Below are positions 1 to 9,363 of a stretch of DNA of 64,000 nt, piece after piece. The position numbers were made by a program, and so were the translations under genes. The stretch spans positions 33,038-97,037 of the forward strand of contig NZ_CAMZCS010000010.1 in assembly GCF_947305105.1 (NCBI RefSeq). Direction: 5' to 3'. Source of the DNA: an uncultured Fibrobacter sp. GTDB taxonomy: Bacteria > Fibrobacterota > Fibrobacteria > Fibrobacterales > Fibrobacteraceae. Under the pieces are notes generated by a model that was given only the letters and a program-made list of their open reading frames with translations, was not told where the DNA came from and ran no database searches. Every line of letters starts with the position of its first letter. Position 1 is the first letter of the stretch.

Positions 1-125
1 GCCTGCATTACATCTCGGCCCACCTTCGTCGGTGGAGCGTCGAACTTGACCACATCGCCTACTTCCGCAGACAACGCCATCAAAGGCAACATTAGAGCCA
101 CAATAGGCAATAATCTCAGTTTCAT
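1..125 (-). CDS. N-terminus of exported, possibly nitroreductase-like protein (partial)
   Basis: Only the first 41 codons are in the window; the rest lies beyond base 1. The ATG at 125 opens a clear signal peptide: Lys/Arg start, a hydrophobic core rich in Leu/Ile/Val/Met, and an ALSA-type cleavage site near residue 20. The mature start (VVKFDAPPTKVGRDVMQA) resembles the segment before the flavin-binding core of SagB-type nitroreductases, which usually has a Leu-Pro-x-Pro stretch, a Gly, then Met-x-Ala-Leu. The signal peptide is seen; the family is inferred from a short match. It is divergent from the YgiQ gene, leaving about 140 bases for both promoters. Confidence 0.5.
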   Translation of the reverse strand, partial: MKLRLLPIVALMLPLMALSAEVGDVVKFDAPPTKVGRDVMQ

Positions 126-265
126 AAAACCCCCAATTAAAAAGGAAAATACAAAAAAATATGCGAGTTCATCCCGAGCAATACAAAAAGAGTCCCTTGA
201 GAGCGTACGCTTTTCGATTCAGGCACCCTACGAACGAGTCCGTCAAAATTTCTATCTTCTCCTTT

Positions 266-2470
266 ATGTACGACCCGCGATTTTTACCCATCTGCAAAGA
301 AGACCTGGACGAACTCGGCTGGGACTATGTGGACGTGATTATCGTGAGTGCCGATGCCTACGTAGACCACCCGTGTTTCGGGCATGCCGTAGTGGGCAGG
401 CTTTTCGAACATGAAGGTTTGCGGGTCGCGATTCTGCCGCAGCCCAACTGGCGCGACGACCTGCGCGATTTCAAGAAACTCGGCAAGCCCCGACTGTTCT
501 TCGCGATTTCGAGCGGCATGGACAGCATGGTGAACCATTACACCGCAGCCAAGCGCCTCCGCAGCGACGACGCGTTCACTCCCGGGAACAAGGCCGGGTT
601 CCGTCCCGATTATGCGACGTACACCTACGCAAAGATTTTAAAGAAGCTCTACCCCGATGTGCCGCTGATGATTGGCGGGCTGGAATCGAGCCTGCGCCGC
701 GTGACGCATTATGACTACTGGAGCGACAAATTAAAGCCGAGCATCCTGTTCGATACGCAGGCAGACCTCCTCGTTTACGGCATGGGCGAAAAGCCCTTGA
801 AAGAGATGGTCAGGTTATTAAAGAAGGGAGTGCCGTTCTCTAGCCTGCATTCCATCCCGCAAACAGCCTATCTTGTGCCCAAGGGGAACATTCCCAAAAG
901 CAACCAGTGGGAAGACTTGCGACTTGCGAGCTACGAGGAATGCACAGCAAGCAAACGCACACAGATGGAAAACTGCCGCAAGGTGGACATCGAATGCAAC
1001 AAGTGGTTCCAGCACCGCGTATTGCAAGACGTTGCAGAACAGACGGTCGTGATCAACCCCGCGTACCCGCCTCTTGAATACGGCGAACTCGACGAAAGTT
1101 TTGAATACCCCTACGCCCGCGAGCCACACCCGCGTTACAAGAAGCGCGGAAACGTGCCTGCGTTCGACATGATCAAGTTCAGCATTAACACGCACCGCGG
1201 ATGTTTCGGCGGTTGCAGTTTCTGCGCCATCAACGCGCACCAGGGCAAGTTCATCGCGAGCCGTAGCCGCGAAAGCATCTTGCGCGAAGTGGATTTGATT
1301 ACCAAGATGGACGGCTTTGCCGGCACCATCACCGACTTGGGCGGCCCCAGCGCCAACATGTACAACATGCGTGGCCGCGACCAGAGCCGTTGCCAGAAGT
1401 GCGCACGAGCCAGTTGCCTCACGCCCAAGATTTGCGACAACATGGATACGCACCACAAGGAGATTCTGGAACTCTACCGCGAAGTGCGCAACCACCCGAA
1501 GGTGAAGCACCTGTTCATCGGCAGTGGAGTGCGTTACGACATGCTGTTGCAGGAGACGGATGACGAAGAACTGCGCAAGGATCACGAGGAATACGCCCGC
1601 GAACTTATCGACTACCACGTGAGCGGGCGCCTGAAAGTCGCACCGGAACACACAAGCGACGAAGTGCTCAAGCTTATGCGCAAACCGAGCTTCACGCTGT
1701 TCCACAAGTTCAAGGAATTCTTTGACGACGAATGCAAGCGCATCGGCAAGCGCCAGCAGATTATACCTTACTTTATCAGCAGCCACCCCGGGTGTACCGA
1801 AGCCGACATGGCGGAACTCGCGCTCGAGACAAAGCAGCTTGGATTCCAGCTGGAGCAGGTGCAGGACTTTACGCCCACGCCGATGACAATTGCGACCGAG
1901 ATGTTCTACAGCGAACTTACGCCCGACGGAAAGCCGCTTTACGTGGCAAAGACGCCGGAACAAAAGAAAAGCCAGCGGCAGTTCTTCTTCTGGTACATTC
2001 CAGAGAACCGCCCGCAAATCCGTGCCACGCTTGAACGCCTCAAACTCGGAAAAATCGGCAGGTTATTGCTGAGCCGTAGCGCGATGGCCGAAGGCAAGGA
2101 ATTCTTCCCGAGCAAAGAACGCGAAGAAAACGCCGAGTACCGCGAGCGCGAACAGCAGAAACGCGAACAGCGCTCCGTCACCATCGTACCGAAGAAAGTC
2201 GGCGAGAAGGGCCGTTGGGAAAACTCCGCCCGCAGGGAACGTCGCGCCGCGCAGTTCGGCGAAGCATCCGGCAACAACCAGCGCGACTTCAACCGCGAAA
2301 ACCGCGACCGTCGCGAGGACAACCGTAACGAACGGCGTGAATTCCATGCCAACCGCGACAGCCGCGACTTCAACAAGAATCGCAGCAACAATCGCAATAA
2401 CGGCGGAAACAAGGGCGGAAACAAAAATTTCTCCCCTGTGCAATTCAGTTCGCGCCGCCGCGGACGATAA
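266..2470 (+). CDS. ygiQ: YgiQ family radical SAM protein (UPF0313)
   Basis: Large radical SAM enzyme of unknown substrate. The N-terminus (FLPICKEDLDELGWD followed by a VSADAYVDHP stretch) is the characteristic UPF0313 opening. The iron-sulfur motif RGCFGGCSFC places the three cluster Cys at about residues 313, 317 and 320. I chose the ATG at 266 because family homology begins there; an ATG at 161 has an AAGGA-like site upstream but would add 35 unconserved residues. The last ~110 residues are a low-complexity tail dominated by Arg, Asn, Glu, Asp and Gly, which suggests an RNA- or ribosome-binding extension (inference). Family role is not established. It stands alone and converges with the next gene. 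Confidence 0.9.
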   Translation: MYDPRFLPICKEDLDELGWDYVDVIIVSADAYVDHPCFGHAVVGRLFEHEGLRVAILPQPNWRDDLRDFKKLGKPRLFFAISSGMDSMVNHYTAAKRLRSDDAFTPGNKAGFRPDYATYTYAKILKKLYPDVPLMIGGLESSLRRVTHYDYWSDKLKPSILFDTQADLLVYGMGEKPLKEMVRLLKKGVPFSSLHSIPQTAYLVPKGNIPKSNQWEDLRLASYEECTASKRTQMENCRKVDIECNKWFQHRVLQDVAEQTVVINPAYPPLEYGELDESFEYPYAREPHPRYKKRGNVPAFDMIKFSINTHRGCFGGCSFCAINAHQGKFIASRSRESILREVDLITKMDGFAGTITDLGGPSANMYNMRGRDQSRCQKCARASCLTPKICDNMDTHHKEILELYREVRNHPKVKHLFIGSGVRYDMLLQETDDEELRKDHEEYARELIDYHVSGRLKVAPEHTSDEVLKLMRKPSFTLFHKFKEFFDDECKRIGKRQQIIPYFISSHPGCTEADMAELALETKQLGFQLEQVQDFTPTPMTIATEMFYSELTPDGKPLYVAKTPEQKKSQRQFFFWYIPENRPQIRATLERLKLGKIGRLLLSRSAMAEGKEFFPSKEREENAEYREREQQKREQRSVTIVPKKVGEKGRWENSARRERRAAQFGEASGNNQRDFNRENRDRREDNRNERREFHANRDSRDFNKNRSNNRNNGGNKGGNKNFSPVQFSSRRRGR

Positions 2471-2482
2471 CCAAAAAATCTT

Positions 2483-4636
2483 TTACCGCACCGTCACAAG
2501 CCGCACCTGCGAACCGCTACGCACAATGTAACGGCCAGCACGCGGCACTTCCAAATTCACAGACGCCCCGTGGGCACGCATAAACGCAATGACATTCCCA
2601 CGCATATCGAATACGGCAACAGGGTGATTTTCTGCCACGCCAAAAACGGTAATAAGGCGTGAAGACACTTCCAACCGTAATAAGGGCACCGCAGGCTTCA
2701 GCTTCAATAGAGTAATATCACTGTCTTGGCAACAAGGAAGCGAATCAAACTTAAGGGTGTCGAAATCAAATATCGGGTATCCACCGTGACGCGTCCAAAT
2801 TTGGCGATCGGTTTCCGTCCCACCCGAAGTATTCAAGAAGGTTACTATTGAATCGCTCTGCAGTTCCGCAGTCGTCTTCGTGAGGTTCACAAGGGCGGAT
2901 GTGTCGTAAGCAACACCGAAAGGAGCGATATTGGAAAGCGCTTCATCAAAAAACACGGATTCCTCTTGTTTCATGCTTCGTACATAACCGAAAAGCCCCC
3001 CAACAGCATCCCCCTTCACTTCGGGTGCAGCGCTATAAACATTGTTAAGATACCAATGCAGATTATCCGCTTTACCAGCAATCCCGCCAGCATAGCTTGC
3101 ACCCTGAGCCAACTTGCCTTTCGCCTCGACCCGCCCGTGATTATAGGCATCGGCTATTCGCGCCAAATAGATGTTGCCAACAAGACCGCCGACATGCAGG
3201 GAATCCGAACTCGTCGCCGAATCCGATGTAATACCAGTCACGTTACCATAGTTAAAAGACTTCTCCAACGCAAAGCCATTATATATCGTTGGGCGAGACC
3301 AATAGCTCATCCGGCCCACGAGTCCCCCCACCATTGTCTCGAACGAACCTTCGGCAGTGACGTTACCATGGTTCCTGAGCATCGTAAAAGTTTCATCCTT
3401 ATAAGCCGTCAGCCCTTCGCCCATAACACCGCCAACAAACAAAATCAATTCCTTTGCATCACCGCGGGCCTCAACCGAACCCAAATTCAACGCATTAATT
3501 ACGCTCGCCCAAGCGCAATCACCCAGAATACCGCCAACATAAAGTAGAATCATCTGTTCGTTGCTTTGACACATTGCAGAAACTTTACCGCTGTTAAACA
3601 AATCCTTCAAATCCACATGCGTCCTGAGTTTCGTGATATCCGATTCATTAATATGCCGGCCAATAACGCCACCGACATAAGACGAAAAATAAGAAGCCAA
3701 AAATCCTGTACCCACTGTTGACGAGTTAATGATAACTTTGGAGGATACGTCCCCGTAATTCTGGAGATTTTCGGCATTGCCGACGAGATTACCGACAATG
3801 CCGCCGACATAGGCAATGCGGCTCGACAAATCCACTTCGACTTTTCCGCGATTGATACAATTTGCCATGGCAATGCCATCCAACACACGGGATTGCCCCA
3901 CAACACCGCCAAAATTGGATTCGCCAAACAACCCCGTAACGTCGTTTCTGCTGTACACCTTGGCCGAATTGGAACAACCCAAAATACCGCCCGATGCAGA
4001 TGCGGCTATACCACCTGCACTTGTGCCCGCACCGACCGAACCGCCGACAACGTTGCTGTTCACAATAAGAGCTGGGCTTTTCGCGGTCGCAGTCACGTAC
4101 ACGGCAATGCCACCGGCGGACACATTGCCCTTGACATCGGTGTTGTAGACATTCACGTTCTTGATAACCGCACTCAGCCTAGTGACAATGGAGGCGACAC
4201 CGTTAATGGAATCGTTCGCAAAGGAACTGTTCGCAACATTCAAGTCGTGAATCTCGCCCGCGTCCGGGCCGACCGTTTCGAAAAAAGGTTTGTCGGCATT
4301 CAATCCGTAAATGGTATACCCGCGTCCGTCGAATTCACCCCAGAACGCTCCCTGGGCAGTACTGCGGCTCCAGAGCTTGGAGCATAGCTTGGACGTATCC
4401 GAACCGAACACGATGTCGTTTTTCAAGTAGGCGCGAATAGAGGCATTCGAATCTTGCGCCACAACTACAGAATCCAAAAAGCCGACGAGTTCCTCAGGAG
4501 ACGTAATTTCGTAATAGATAGAATCTCCGCTGCCCACAGTTTTTGGAATCTTGGCGGAGCCATCCCATGCAGCAAAAGAGAACTGTGCGAATACAGCCAG
4601 CGCAAGGAAAAAGGAAAAAGAAAAGGCTTTACTCAT
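2483..4636 (-). CDS. Secreted GLUG-repeat surface protein with C-terminal sorting-type domain
   Basis: Exported protein of about 717 residues. It has a signal peptide (SKAFSFSFFLALAVFAQFSFA) and then an array of GLUG-type repeats (GGIVG, GGVIG, GGILG, GGVMG, GGLVG, GGIAG and GGLFG units, each followed by a short variable loop and an N-x-G-x-V strand), which normally build a beta-helix in surface adhesins. The last ~65 residues form a small beta domain ending in GRYIVRSGSQVRLVTVR. The same kind of ending is seen in the InlB-repeat protein at 62580, suggesting a shared outer-membrane sorting or anchoring signal. The ATG at 4636 is chosen over an upstream one because it starts the signal peptide and is preceded by a GGGGTGA ribosome site. 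Ligand unknown. Confidence 0.8.
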   Translation of the reverse strand: MSKAFSFSFFLALAVFAQFSFAAWDGSAKIPKTVGSGDSIYYEITSPEELVGFLDSVVVAQDSNASIRAYLKNDIVFGSDTSKLCSKLWSRSTAQGAFWGEFDGRGYTIYGLNADKPFFETVGPDAGEIHDLNVANSSFANDSINGVASIVTRLSAVIKNVNVYNTDVKGNVSAGGIAVYVTATAKSPALIVNSNVVGGSVGAGTSAGGIAASASGGILGCSNSAKVYSRNDVTGLFGESNFGGVVGQSRVLDGIAMANCINRGKVEVDLSSRIAYVGGIVGNLVGNAENLQNYGDVSSKVIINSSTVGTGFLASYFSSYVGGVIGRHINESDITKLRTHVDLKDLFNSGKVSAMCQSNEQMILLYVGGILGDCAWASVINALNLGSVEARGDAKELILFVGGVMGEGLTAYKDETFTMLRNHGNVTAEGSFETMVGGLVGRMSYWSRPTIYNGFALEKSFNYGNVTGITSDSATSSDSLHVGGLVGNIYLARIADAYNHGRVEAKGKLAQGASYAGGIAGKADNLHWYLNNVYSAAPEVKGDAVGGLFGYVRSMKQEESVFFDEALSNIAPFGVAYDTSALVNLTKTTAELQSDSIVTFLNTSGGTETDRQIWTRHGGYPIFDFDTLKFDSLPCCQDSDITLLKLKPAVPLLRLEVSSRLITVFGVAENHPVAVFDMRGNVIAFMRAHGASVNLEVPRAGRYIVRSGSQVRLVTVR

Positions 4637-4713
4637 TATCACCCCTTCTCCCAAGCACCGTTCTAAATATATACTCTAGATAGCTCTTTTGGCAAGACCC
4701 ATCTAAGCACAAA

Positions 4714-5556
4714 TTAAGAGCAAGCCAGCACACTCCACCACTCGCCGCTTTCGCGCTCGACTTTCACCTTGAAACCGGCTTCTTCGAACCAACGGAGAAT
4801 GTAGTCCTTTTCGGTCAGGAGCTGGCCCGAGATGATGAGTTCACCGCCCTTAGCAAGCAAATCCTCAATATCGTCGCGCAGGGGCCAGAGTTCGCTACGG
4901 ATCATGTTGCAGAGGATGACGTCAAATTTTGCGCCGTCCTTGAACGCATCCAAGAATCCGAGAATGCAGTCGCTCTTGTCGAAACCGTTGCGTTCAAAAT
5001 TTTCGGCAATGCAAGGAATGGTGAGCGGGTCAATTTCCGTGCCCACGGCAAGCTTTGCCCCCAGGCGACGGGCGTACATTGCGAGGATGCCCGTACCCGT
5101 ACCGATGTCGAGCACGGTTTTGCCGTTGAAATCAATATTTTCCATGAGAGTCGCACAACTGCTTGTCGTGTCGTGTTCGCCTGTACCAAAAGCCGTCTTC
5201 GCCTCGAGTTCAAGCACCACAGCCTGCGGGTCATCGGGCGTGAATTCCACCCAAGGCGGGCGCACCCAGAGATGCGGAGAAACAGACACAGGCTGTGCGC
5301 GGTCGCGCCACCACTTGTCCCAATCCTTCGCAGGCTCATCGCTCAGCGTAAAATGGTACTGCGGGAACTCGGCCACGATGCGGTCGCGTTCCGCCTTGTC
5401 GCCCGTATAAAAGCAAAAGTCCGTACGGCCTTCCGCCTTGGGGTCCAATTCCTCGAGCGTCGCCACACCCGCTTCAAACAGCAAGTAGCTCGCCAGTTCA
5501 AATTCTTCGGCAGGGCAGTAGCCCTCCGCCTTGTACCATGTATCGACTTTCTGCAT
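4714..5556 (-). CDS. prmA: Ribosomal protein L11 methyltransferase
   Basis: Class I SAM-dependent methyltransferase that would trimethylate ribosomal protein L11 in the cytoplasm. The 280-residue length fits PrmA. Visible marks are the GTGEHDTT motif before the SAM domain (about residues 135-140), motif I VLDIGTGTGILA, the acidic EID at the end of strand 2, and the N-M-I-R-S segment in the position of the usual N-x-x-A catalytic-site motif. The N-terminal third is the substrate-recognition domain that starts with a YPAEEFE-like stretch. It is a single gene divergent from the Fic gene. The call is secure at family level; the N-M-I-R variant is slightly unusual. Confidence 0.9.
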   Translation of the reverse strand: MQKVDTWYKAEGYCPAEEFELASYLLFEAGVATLEELDPKAEGRTDFCFYTGDKAERDRIVAEFPQYHFTLSDEPAKDWDKWWRDRAQPVSVSPHLWVRPPWVEFTPDDPQAVVLELEAKTAFGTGEHDTTSSCATLMENIDFNGKTVLDIGTGTGILAMYARRLGAKLAVGTEIDPLTIPCIAENFERNGFDKSDCILGFLDAFKDGAKFDVILCNMIRSELWPLRDDIEDLLAKGGELIISGQLLTEKDYILRWFEEAGFKVKVERESGEWWSVLACS

Positions 5557-5643
5557 AATCCAAATTTATGAAAAAAAATGCACCCCCCGACAAAGAAATG
5601 TTCTGCAACGCACTTTTTGCGTAGAAAATGTTATATTGATAAC

Positions 5644-6663
5644 ATGCTGTACATTCACCAGTTCCCTGACTGGACCCGTTTCCGGTTCGATTCCAAGGCC
5701 ATCATCAACGAGCTCGGCCAAGTCCGCCTCGAAGAGGGCCGACTTTTGGGTATATCGGAAATGCTCGACGACGACACGCTCGAAGCCGAGACCATCGTAC
5801 GCGACATCATCGCGACATACGCCATCGACGGGCAACAGCTGGACAGCGAAATTGTAAAGGAGCAAGTCAGCAAGAAAGAGAAGGCAGACAACGCCGCCTT
5901 CAGGAGCCTCATAGGCGCCATCCGGAATTTCCGCGACGACATTGACGAAGCCCGAATCCTAGGGTGGCACGCAACACTGGCCGGCAAGCCACAACGCCAG
6001 TACCGCAGCGGTCCGGGACAAGTTCTTTCGCGCACCGATAACTCGGTCGTGTTCGCAGGGCCCGGCCCGGAACGCCTCCCGCACGAAATGGGAAACTTCA
6101 TAAAATGGCTCAACACGACGCAACTGGATTCCGTCCTCAAGGCGGCCATTGCACAATTCTGGTTTCTCACCATCCGCCCCTTCGACGAGGCGAACGGAAA
6201 AATCGCAAGAGCCATCACAAACCTGCTCCTCGCCCGTGCCGAATCCTCGGGACATCTGCGGTATTCGCTCAACGAACAAATCCTGAACGATATCGACAAT
6301 TACTTTAAAATTCTCTCCGCAACGCAATCCGGCAACGGCGACCTCACGGAATGGATTCTGTGGTTCCTCAAGACCTTGCGCAATGCAATACGCGAAGGGC
6401 GCTCCGCAATAAAGCCTCACGCCGAAGCCGTCCGGTTCAAGGGCAAGAAAGGCGCCGAGGGCATACAGCCCCGCGCCCAGAAAATCGTAGATGCAGTCAT
6501 TGCCGGAAAAATTCCGCAACCGTTCAAAGTCACAGATGTCGCCAAATTTACCGGAACAAGTCACGACAGCGCATTACGCGATATCCAGAAACTCATCGCA
6601 CAAAAACTCGTCGCCCCTAGTAAAAAGGGCGGCCGGAGCACAAGCTACAGCCTCATTCTCTAG
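5644..6663 (+). CDS. Fic-domain protein with DUF4172 N-terminus, catalytic His replaced by Arg
   Basis: DUF4172 N-terminal domain (starts IHQFPDWTRFRFDS), central Fic fold, and a C-terminal winged-helix region (about residues 280-339) as in Fic proteins that act on DNA-linked or regulatory targets. Fic enzymes transfer AMP from ATP to target hydroxyls using the His of HPFxxGNGRxxR. Here the motif reads RPFDEANGKIAR, with Arg at residue 178 (codon CGC at 6175-6177), Ala for the first Gly and Lys for Arg. The substitution is directly visible; loss of AMP transfer is inferred. The ATG at 5644 is chosen because DUF4172 homology begins there. Its stop codon overlaps tail-to-tail with the stop of the next gene in the shared sequence CTAG. 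Confidence 0.85.
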   Translation: MLYIHQFPDWTRFRFDSKAIINELGQVRLEEGRLLGISEMLDDDTLEAETIVRDIIATYAIDGQQLDSEIVKEQVSKKEKADNAAFRSLIGAIRNFRDDIDEARILGWHATLAGKPQRQYRSGPGQVLSRTDNSVVFAGPGPERLPHEMGNFIKWLNTTQLDSVLKAAIAQFWFLTIRPFDEANGKIARAITNLLLARAESSGHLRYSLNEQILNDIDNYFKILSATQSGNGDLTEWILWFLKTLRNAIREGRSAIKPHAEAVRFKGKKGAEGIQPRAQKIVDAVIAGKIPQPFKVTDVAKFTGTSHDSALRDIQKLIAQKLVAPSKKGGRSTSYSLIL

Positions 6664-7736
6664 ATTTTCCTGATCGTATTCTTGTCGATTGCGTTGAAAT
6701 GGGAAAGTTGCCCATACACGGCCTGCAAAAGCTGCGTCGTGTTCGAATAACCATGGCCACTGCAAGCCGTCACAATTCCGCTCACAGTTACGCCCACCTC
6801 CGGGTGTTCCGCCCAAGAAAGGTGCGTCACCTCGTCGCGGAATTTCTCAGCACGCGACAACACTTCGATTTCCGAATCCGCTTGCATCACATGCACAAAA
6901 TCGTGATTACCAAAATAAGCAACGCATTCGCCGCCACCCACCAAACCCATTTGGCCAATGAGACGGCCCACATCGCAAATCACGCTATCGCAGAAGAACG
7001 GCCCGTGCGTTTCCCGGATTTGTTCTATGTTGTTGACGCGGTACATCGCGATATAATACCCGTTCCGTTCCAGCCACACAATGTTGCCAAGATAATCCAA
7101 CAAGTAACGACGATTGCAAAGCCCCGTAAGCGAATCATGCTTCGCCAAAAAATCCAGCTTTCCCACAAGGTTCTTGTTTTCTACGAGTTCCTTTTCGTAA
7201 GCCCCAAGCAAATAGCTCCCCAAGGCAAACACCCCTGACCCCAAAACCACAAGAGAAACTGCCATGTCGATGACTTCCATATCAGGAGAAATTTGCGTAA
7301 CCGTCTGCGGGTAGGCATTGGCGACAAAAAAGGTTAGCAAGAAAACAATCAACGAAAGTACAAACAAAATATTCTTCGCCAAACCGGATGGTCCCAAAGA
7401 AAGGAGCAATATGCCCGCAACGAAATACAGGGGCATCGCACTCGAAAAACCGCCGCAAGAAAAGAACAACATCGGTTGCAAGAACATGCACAGGACCCCA
7501 CACATTACCAGATGGCATGGGGCATAAAGGCGAGTTTTGTACGCAAAGGCACTCAATACAATAAACAATATACAACAGCTTGTCCCGACAACAACCGAAG
7601 CGAGACCCACACGTTCATATGCCGAAAGGACGGTTGACAAAAACCCGACAACAATGCACAAAACCATAATGACCCAGAAAAGCGTTTTTTCTAGGGAGTC
7701 CTGTTCGCTCCAGAATTTTTTCAGCCTTTTGATCAT
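6660..7736 (-). CDS. Membrane protein with degenerate GGDEF domain
   Basis: About 358 residues: five or six hydrophobic segments (residues ~17-180), a short linker helix, then a GGDEF-like domain beginning with the typical HDSLTGLCNRR at about 200. GGDEF enzymes make cyclic di-GMP. Here the signature is FGNHDF (about 275-280) instead of GGDEF, and the metal-binding D-x-D-x-F strand is MYRVNN. Both key motifs are therefore lost, so it is probably a sensor or scaffold rather than a synthase (inference). The ATG at 7736 is preferred over a GTG at 7748 because AGG lies five bases upstream. A strong promoter lies about 90 bases upstream (see 7835-7863). Confidence 0.75.
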   Translation of the reverse strand: MIKRLKKFWSEQDSLEKTLFWVIMVLCIVVGFLSTVLSAYERVGLASVVVGTSCCILFIVLSAFAYKTRLYAPCHLVMCGVLCMFLQPMLFFSCGGFSSAMPLYFVAGILLLSLGPSGLAKNILFVLSLIVFLLTFFVANAYPQTVTQISPDMEVIDMAVSLVVLGSGVFALGSYLLGAYEKELVENKNLVGKLDFLAKHDSLTGLCNRRYLLDYLGNIVWLERNGYYIAMYRVNNIEQIRETHGPFFCDSVICDVGRLIGQMGLVGGGECVAYFGNHDFVHVMQADSEIEVLSRAEKFRDEVTHLSWAEHPEVGVTVSGIVTACSGHGYSNTTQLLQAVYGQLSHFNAIDKNTIRKI

Positions 7737-7834
7737 TCCTACCTGCACAGGTAAAAAGCCAATCTTAAAAAACCTTTAAAAGCATCCGTATATAAATGTT
7801 CTATAAACGCGACATATGCAACAAACTTGTATAT

Positions 7835-7863
7835 AATATAATTCCTCAATATCACGTAGTCAA
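7835..7863 (-). promoter_or_regulatory. Sigma-70-type promoter for the GGDEF-like gene
   Basis: Reading the minus strand, TTGACT (7863-7858) and TATATT (7840-7835) are separated by exactly 17 bases. This would start transcription near 7828 and give a leader of about 90 bases. The same TTGACT-17-TATATT arrangement occurs before the DUF3800 small RNA, supporting it as a real local consensus. The rest of the 7749-7998 gap holds no gene I can support; it presumably also contains the promoter for the operon starting at 7999. Confidence 0.6.
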
Positions 7864-7998
7864 GTCTCACCATGGCGGCTCTATAAATTTTTCTCCTTAA
7901 CCCCCTTTTCCCTGCGGTCCTCGGCGAATTGTTTTTTATATTATTATTAACAGACATTCGTCAACGATAGTCGTTTAAAAAAAATCAGATGGTATTAT

Positions 7999-9354
7999 AT
8001 GCAGGGGACATTTGAGCTAAATAATTTTTATTCACACGGAACCAATGTCTATAATCTAGATGGATTTGAGCCACACATTGTCAATACCGAATACTTACGC
8101 AATCTCGGGGTAAAAGCCGTTCCATCCAAAGAAACGCTACAAGGGCTCATCAGGGGTTCCAAAATTTTCATGGAGCGCATCAAGAGCAGGACAGTCATCC
8201 CGGTATCAAAGCTCACGATGGCATACATCGATCCTGACAAGGTGGAAACAGAAATTCACAACTACACGGGCCGCTGCCCCACACTGACTTTCGAGATTAA
8301 CCCCATCCGCGGCTGCAACGTCGGTTGCCAGTACTGCCTGGTCACGGACGGCGTCCACGAACAGCATCTGGTCGCCTACGAGAACTACCACCTGTACGTG
8401 CGTAAACTCCTAGAAGAGATGAACGGGACCCCGACGCGCCCCATAACAGAAGAAGACATCCACAAGAAAAATCTTTTATTGCAAGACTTGGCAACAGCCA
8501 TCGAAGAAGCACCCGAACGCAAAAAAGAAATAGAATCTAAAATCGTCGAAATCAGTCGCGGCAAGAACTGGAACCATTACTACTACTTCTCCCCCAAGAC
8601 CGAAGCATTCCAAGAACCGACCGTGCAAACCGGCATCGCCCACCGCATCTTGAAAGAATTCATCGCTCATTTTGAAAAGTATCCCGATTCAAACGCAAGA
8701 TTGTTCATCGCCTCAAAATCTGGACCCAAGCATCTGCTTTACAAATACGAAGGCGAAACCATCCTCGACCTTTTCGAAAAGCTCAAGGGCAAAATGCAGT
8801 TCAACACGAGCGTATCAATCATGCCCACGGAGTTCCGTAACTTGTTGGAACCTTACGCAGCCCCCATCGAAGAACGCCTGCAGTCTGTCAAGTTATGCCA
8901 AGAACGCGGCATCCAGGCAAATTCGGCACTCATTCAACCCATCATAATGCCGTACCTTACCGACGAGCACATCAAGGATTTTTTTGACAAGCTCCATAAC
9001 GCAGGGATTGTCAATTACAAGCCGGAATTTCTCACCGCCTGCATGGAAAACCTCGCCATGCTGGGTCAGTGGCTCGGGCATTTCGACAAGAACCTGGAAC
9101 GCGAGCTTTACGAAATCTATATCAAGCCCGACAACGCCGACCACAAAAAGCAACGTGGGCGTACGGCACCAGAAAGAGACCTGTGCATCAAGAGCATCCA
9201 AAAGATGATGGATTACACCCAAAAGCTGGGCATGACCACAAGCATCTGCTTCTGGGTTCGCAAACAATTGCACATCCCGACTACCCTCATTCCTATCGTC
9301 AACGCCAATGGTTTCCAATGCCTTGGTTACCAGTCTAAACTTTTCGCCAAATAA
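7999..9354 (+). CDS. Radical SAM protein, SplB-like, first gene of three-gene operon
   Basis: Radical SAM protein of 451 residues. The iron-sulfur motif is RGCNVGCQYC, with Cys at 106, 110 and 113, preceded by a ~100-residue N-terminal extension. The later YYYFSPKTEAFQEP, FIASKSGPKHLLYKYEG and SIMPTEF segments resemble the barrel strands of spore photoproduct lyase-like enzymes, though its substrate cannot be deduced. There is no extra Cys-rich SPASM tail. Only nine bases separate it from the next gene, so they are surely co-transcribed. I see no clear ribosome-binding site before the ATG. Its neighbours (ATP-grasp-like ligase, WbqC) suggest a small-molecule or glycan modification pathway; this is inference. 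Confidence 0.8.
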   Translation: MQGTFELNNFYSHGTNVYNLDGFEPHIVNTEYLRNLGVKAVPSKETLQGLIRGSKIFMERIKSRTVIPVSKLTMAYIDPDKVETEIHNYTGRCPTLTFEINPIRGCNVGCQYCLVTDGVHEQHLVAYENYHLYVRKLLEEMNGTPTRPITEEDIHKKNLLLQDLATAIEEAPERKKEIESKIVEISRGKNWNHYYYFSPKTEAFQEPTVQTGIAHRILKEFIAHFEKYPDSNARLFIASKSGPKHLLYKYEGETILDLFEKLKGKMQFNTSVSIMPTEFRNLLEPYAAPIEERLQSVKLCQERGIQANSALIQPIIMPYLTDEHIKDFFDKLHNAGIVNYKPEFLTACMENLAMLGQWLGHFDKNLERELYEIYIKPDNADHKKQRGRTAPERDLCIKSIQKMMDYTQKLGMTTSICFWVRKQLHIPTTLIPIVNANGFQCLGYQSKLFAK

Positions 9355-9363
9355 GAGACGCTC

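Noticed and set aside
161..265. Upstream in-frame start for the YgiQ gene
   Set aside because: It has an AAGGA-like site but adds 35 unconserved residues and leaves only 35 bases to the divergent gene; family homology begins at 266.
7739..7957. 72-residue minus-strand frame before the GGDEF gene
   Set aside because: It spans the TTGACT-17-TATATT promoter and has no family signal; it is the leader.
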